A stretch of 7,527 nt of DNA from JBIOYL01 sp044870185. Lineage in GTDB: Bacteria; Actinomycetota; CALGFH01. Each line of letters opens with the position of its first letter. The stretch's first letter is position 1. The position numbers and the translations under genes are program-made. The DNA lies in NCBI GenBank assembly GCA_044870185.1, contig JBIOYL010000259.1:1-7527 (forward strand). The letters run 5' to 3'. A model generated the notes under the pieces. That model did no database searches. It had not been told where the DNA came from and worked only from the letters and a program-made list of their open reading frames with translations. Shown piece by piece: positions 5,645-7,527 of the stretch.

Positions 5645-6751
5645 ATGGGCACGACGTTGGATTCGGTCCCTGGCGGGCGGTGCCGCGGCCGGCATGACCG
5701 GGCCGGGCTGGCGGCAAGGGGCGCGGCGGCCGTGCTCGCGGTCGCGCTGGCCGGCGCCCTGTCCGGCTGCACCGGCAACGGCTTGAGCTCGGGCGGGGCG
5801 GCGCCCTCCCAGGGCGCCTCGCCGAGCGGGTCGGCGAGCCAGCCGGGCGGCGACATGTTCGGCCGCATCCCCACCATCGTCCGCCAGGTCCAGCCCTCGG
5901 TGGTCAGCGTGCTCACCGACAGCGGGCAGGGCAGCGGTGTCGTGTGGAGCCGGGACGGGACCATCGTCACCGACGACCACGTGGTCGCCGATGCGAGCAG
6001 GATCCAGGTCGCCTTCGCCGACGGGCGCCGGGTGGCGGCCAGGGTGCGCGCCGCCGATCAGATTACCGATCTGGCCGTGCTCCAGGCCGACCGCAAGGGT
6101 CTGCCGGCGGCCCGGTTCGCCACCAGCCTGCCGGTGGTCGGTGACCTGGCGATCGCCATGGGCAACCCGCTCGGGTTCGAGAACTCGGTCACCGCCGGCA
6201 TCGTGTCGGGCCTGGGACGCGAGATCCCCGGCTCGGCGCCGCAGTCCCAGGCGCTGGTCGACCTCATCCAGACCGACGCGCCTATCTCGCCGGGCAACTC
6301 GGGCGGCGCCCTGGTCGCCGCGGACGGCAAGGTCATGGGCATCAACGAGGCCTTCATCCCACCCGGCCAGGGCGCGGTGTCCATCGGCTTCGCCATCCCG
6401 GCGCCCACCGTGGTCGGCGTCGTCACGCAGCTGCTGGCCAACGGCAAGGTCAGCCACGCCTACCTCGGCGTCAGCACGACGGCGATCACCCCGGAGATCG
6501 CCAGCGAGTTCGGCCTCAGCCAGACCTCGGGTGCGCTGGTCACCGACGTGCAGGCCGGGCAGGCGGCCGCCAAGGCGGGCGTCCAGCCCGGGGACGTCAT
6601 CGTCTCGCTCGGCGGCAAGGACGTCGCCAGTCCCGAGGACCTGGTCGCGGCGCTGCGTGCGCACAAGCCGGGCGAGCGGGTCCCGCTCGTCGTCGTGCGC
6701 GGCGGTGACCGCCGCACGCTCACCGCGACCCTGTCGCAGCGGCCCGGCTGA
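5645..6751 (+). CDS. HtrA/DegP-like S1C serine protease with PDZ domain, predicted lipoprotein
   Basis: A 368-residue trypsin-like (family S1C) protease. The N-terminus has basic residues, a hydrophobic stretch (27-39) and a lipobox-like LSGC with C42. It therefore looks exported and lipid-anchored on the outer face of the membrane, followed by a Ser/Gly/Pro-rich spacer (43-70). The protease domain shows the full triad: H112 in VTDDHVV, D142 in DLAVL, and S219 in GNSGG, with the family-typical MGNPLGFENSVTAGIVSG (172-189). Residues of about 265-365 form one PDZ domain (AYLGVS, GALVTDV, GVQPGDVIVSLGGK). Known role of the family: degradation of misfolded envelope proteins and stress signalling. 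The strong AAGGAGG at 5633-5639 selects this start. It is transcribed divergently from the fusion gene, and a GC hairpin follows its TGA directly. An Asp replaces the more usual Asn before the catalytic His, which is not expected to abolish activity. Confidence 0.92.
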   Translation: MGTTLDSVPGGRCRGRHDRAGLAARGAAAVLAVALAGALSGCTGNGLSSGGAAPSQGASPSGSASQPGGDMFGRIPTIVRQVQPSVVSVLTDSGQGSGVVWSRDGTIVTDDHVVADASRIQVAFADGRRVAARVRAADQITDLAVLQADRKGLPAARFATSLPVVGDLAIAMGNPLGFENSVTAGIVSGLGREIPGSAPQSQALVDLIQTDAPISPGNSGGALVAADGKVMGINEAFIPPGQGAVSIGFAIPAPTVVGVVTQLLANGKVSHAYLGVSTTAITPEIASEFGLSQTSGALVTDVQAGQAAAKAGVQPGDVIVSLGGKDVASPEDLVAALRAHKPGERVPLVVVRGGDRRTLTATLSQRPG

Positions 6752-6778
6752 CGGCCGGCGGGCGGCGACCGCCGGCCG
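6752..6778 (+). terminator. GC-rich hairpin immediately after the protease stop codon
   Basis: CGGCCGGCGG (6752-6761) and CCGCCGGCCG (6769-6778) form a perfect 10-bp stem with a 7-base loop, starting at the first base after TGA. There is no U-tract. Such U-less hairpins are common at gene ends in high-GC actinomycetes and may terminate or stabilise the transcript. Terminator function is inferred. Confidence 0.6.
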
Positions 6779-6799
6779 GCTCGGCGTGCCGAGGCGAAC

Positions 6800-6884
6800 T
6801 CACCTCCATCGGGTGATGCCGGCTCACCCCGTCACGGGGCAGGGTGATGCGGACGGTCGCCGAGCAGGCCTCGGCCCGTCACGG
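6800..6884. promoter_or_regulatory. Cluster of short inverted and direct repeats, possible operator, upstream of the 76-residue gene
   Basis: Within 85 bases there are two TCACC...GGTGA inverted pairs (6800-6804 with 6812-6816; 6824-6828 with 6843-6847). GGGTGATGC occurs as a direct repeat at 6811 and 6842 (31 bases apart, about three helical turns). CCCGTCACGG occurs twice at 6828 and 6875, and its core CCGTCACGG is a near-palindrome. The density of repeats in a noncoding gap suggests protein binding sites. No -10 or -35 pair is convincing. Confidence 0.4.
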
Positions 6885-6888
6885 TCGT

Positions 6889-6893
6889 GGAGG
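6889..6893 (+). promoter_or_regulatory. Ribosome binding site of the 76-residue gene
   Basis: GGAGG, 6 bases before the GTG at 6900. This fixes the start of the small gene and excludes the longer upstream extension of the same frame, which is a shadow of the protease gene. Confidence 0.8.
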
Positions 6894-6899
6894 TGGCGC

Positions 6900-7130
6900 G
6901 TGGGGCCAGCCAGATACGAGATCCGCATCAAGGGCCGGGTGAGCGAGGCGCTCCTGGCCGCCTTCGAGGGCATGGCGGTCAGCACCGAGCCGGTGGAGAC
7001 GGTGCTGCACGGCCCGGTCCCCGACCAGGCCGCCCTGCACGGGCTGCTGGTGCGCATCCAGTCGCTCGGCCTGGAGCTGGTCGAGCTGCGGCGGCTGCCT
7101 GGCGGTGGCCAGCGCCCCGAGCCGGCGTAG
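6900..7130 (+). CDS. Small uncharacterised protein, 76 residues
   Basis: A soluble-looking small protein with no signal peptide, membrane segment or cysteine. It begins with a beta-like stretch (RYEIRIKGRVSE), then LLAAFEGMAV (residues 18-27), a second strand ETVLHGPV (33-40), a helix DQAALHGLLVRIQSLGL (42-58) and a strand ELVELRRLP. The pattern suggests a compact alpha/beta fold with two beta-alpha-beta-like halves. The GTG start has an ideal GGAGG at a 6-base spacing, and third-position GC matches the neighbours, so I regard it as real. I have a general impression of similar short proteins in actinomycetes, but no functional family I can name. It is separated from the protease by a hairpin and a repeat-rich gap and from the SARP-like regulator by only 58 bases, so it could be a partner or ligand-sensing companion of that regulator. 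That is inference from position alone. Confidence 0.8.
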   Translation: MGPARYEIRIKGRVSEALLAAFEGMAVSTEPVETVLHGPVPDQAALHGLLVRIQSLGLELVELRRLPGGGQRPEPA

Positions 7131-7166
7131 GCCACGGCAGCGGCCACGCGGGCGGGAGCGGTTGCG

Positions 7167-7189
7167 CCGGGCAGTAAGCTGTTGCCCGG
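7167..7189 (+). promoter_or_regulatory. Putative leaderless promoter with dyad overlapping the regulator start
   Basis: TAAGCT (7175-7180) fits the actinobacterial TAnnnT -10 box. The GTG start codon begins 9 bases after its last base, where transcription itself would be expected to start, and no Shine-Dalgarno sequence is present. The box is flanked by exact inverted arms, CCGGGCA (7167-7173) and TGCCCGG (7183-7189), the second touching the first base of the GTG. A regulator bound to this dyad would cover the -10 and block initiation. No -35 is evident. Confidence 0.5.
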
Positions 7190-7527
7190 TGGAGTTCCAG
7201 ATCCTCGGACCGCTCGAGGCACGCGAGCAGGGCCGCACGCTGTGGCTCGGAGGGGCCAAGCAGCGTGCGTTGCTCGCGATGCTGCTGCTCACGCCGAATC
7301 AGGTCGTCTCCGTCGAACGCCTGATCGAGGCGCTGTGGGGCGCCGACCCGCCGGTCACGGCCAGGCAGTCGCTCCAGAACCAGGTCTCGGCGCTGCGCAA
7401 GCTGCTCGAGCCCGACCATGCGCCCCGGCTGCTGGTCACCAGGGACCCCGGCTACCTGCTGCGCGTCGACCCCGAGCAGGTCGACCTGGGCCGCTTCCGC
7501 CGGCTGGCCGGCCAGGGCCTGGCGGCC
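7189..7527 (+). CDS. AfsR/SARP-type transcriptional regulator (partial, N-terminal 113 codons)
   Basis: The gene runs off the right edge. The visible part is an OmpR-like winged-helix DNA-binding domain of the SARP/AfsR type: MEFQILGPLEA (1-11), GGAKQRALLAMLLL (21-34), VSVERLIEALWG (40-51), then the recognition-helix region ARQSLQNQVSALRKLLEP (58-75) and the wing ending in DPGYLL (86-91). VDLGRFRRLA (98-107) begins the bacterial transcriptional activation (BTAD) domain. Known role of the family: pathway-specific or global activation of secondary metabolism and related genes. Whether this one is a short SARP or a large AfsR-like protein with NB-ARC and TPR domains cannot be seen. The GTG at 7189 is chosen because homology begins exactly there; there is no ribosome binding site, so translation may be leaderless. 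Confidence 0.92.
   Translation, partial: MEFQILGPLEAREQGRTLWLGGAKQRALLAMLLLTPNQVVSVERLIEALWGADPPVTARQSLQNQVSALRKLLEPDHAPRLLVTRDPGYLLRVDPEQVDLGRFRRLAGQGLAA

Noticed and set aside
5440..5970. N-terminal extension of the fusion gene beyond 5439.
   Set aside because: It would run antisense through the protease coding region and gives a low-complexity sequence. The ATG at 5439 precedes the known glycosyltransferase domain closely.
2594..6664. 1356-codon minus-strand open frame.
   Set aside because: It overlaps the fusion gene in another frame and runs antisense to the well-supported protease. The composition is low-complexity and it has no domain.
6887..7177. Alternative GTG-initiated frame overlapping the small gene.
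   Set aside because: The Arg/Gly/Ala-rich translation has no structure, whereas the frame starting at 6900 has a better-spaced ribosome binding site and a plausible folded sequence.
6979..7419. Minus-strand open frames opposite the small gene and the SARP-like gene.
   Set aside because: They are shadows. The plus strand encodes a recognisable winged-helix regulator across the same bases.

Overview
The window is very GC-rich, with G or C at nearly every third codon position. It carries a squalene-type hopanoid operon, a WS/DGAT acyltransferase domain, an S1C protease and a SARP/AfsR-type regulator. Together these point to a chromosomal segment of a high-GC actinomycete (Actinomycetota). I cannot place the genus. 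There is no sign of a mobile element, phage, CRISPR array, rRNA or tRNA.

Left part (1-2527, minus strand): three tightly coupled genes in the order hpnC, hpnD, hpnE, each pair overlapping by 4 bases (GTGA and ATGA). Together they form the three-enzyme bacterial route from farnesyl diphosphate to squalene: presqualene diphosphate synthase, hydroxysqualene synthase and hydroxysqualene dehydroxylase. hpnE runs off the left edge. HpnD carries an unusual in-frame insertion of six 7-residue (21-bp) tandem repeats.

Centre (2773-5439, minus strand): one uninterrupted 888-codon gene. Its N-terminal half is an MGDG-synthase-like (GT28 type) glycosyltransferase and its C-terminal half is a wax ester synthase/diacylglycerol acyltransferase (WS/DGAT). 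A short linker of 5-residue tandem repeats joins them. Both families classically use diacylglycerol-like lipids, so this looks like a bifunctional lipid enzyme. It is the most noteworthy object here. It lies 245 bp upstream of the hopanoid operon on the same strand.

Right part (5645-7527, plus strand): transcribed away from the lipid genes. It holds a lipoprotein-type HtrA/DegP-like protease with a PDZ domain, then a strong GC-rich hairpin. After a repeat-rich, operator-like intergenic stretch comes a 76-residue uncharacterised protein, then the start of an AfsR/SARP-type regulator that runs off the right edge. The regulator has no Shine-Dalgarno sequence. A -10-like box flanked by a 7-bp dyad ends at its GTG, suggesting leaderless and possibly autoregulated transcription.

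The squalene operon and the fusion gene plausibly serve membrane and storage lipid metabolism. The protease and regulator side looks like an independent envelope-stress or regulatory module. No functional link between the two halves is shown by the sequence.
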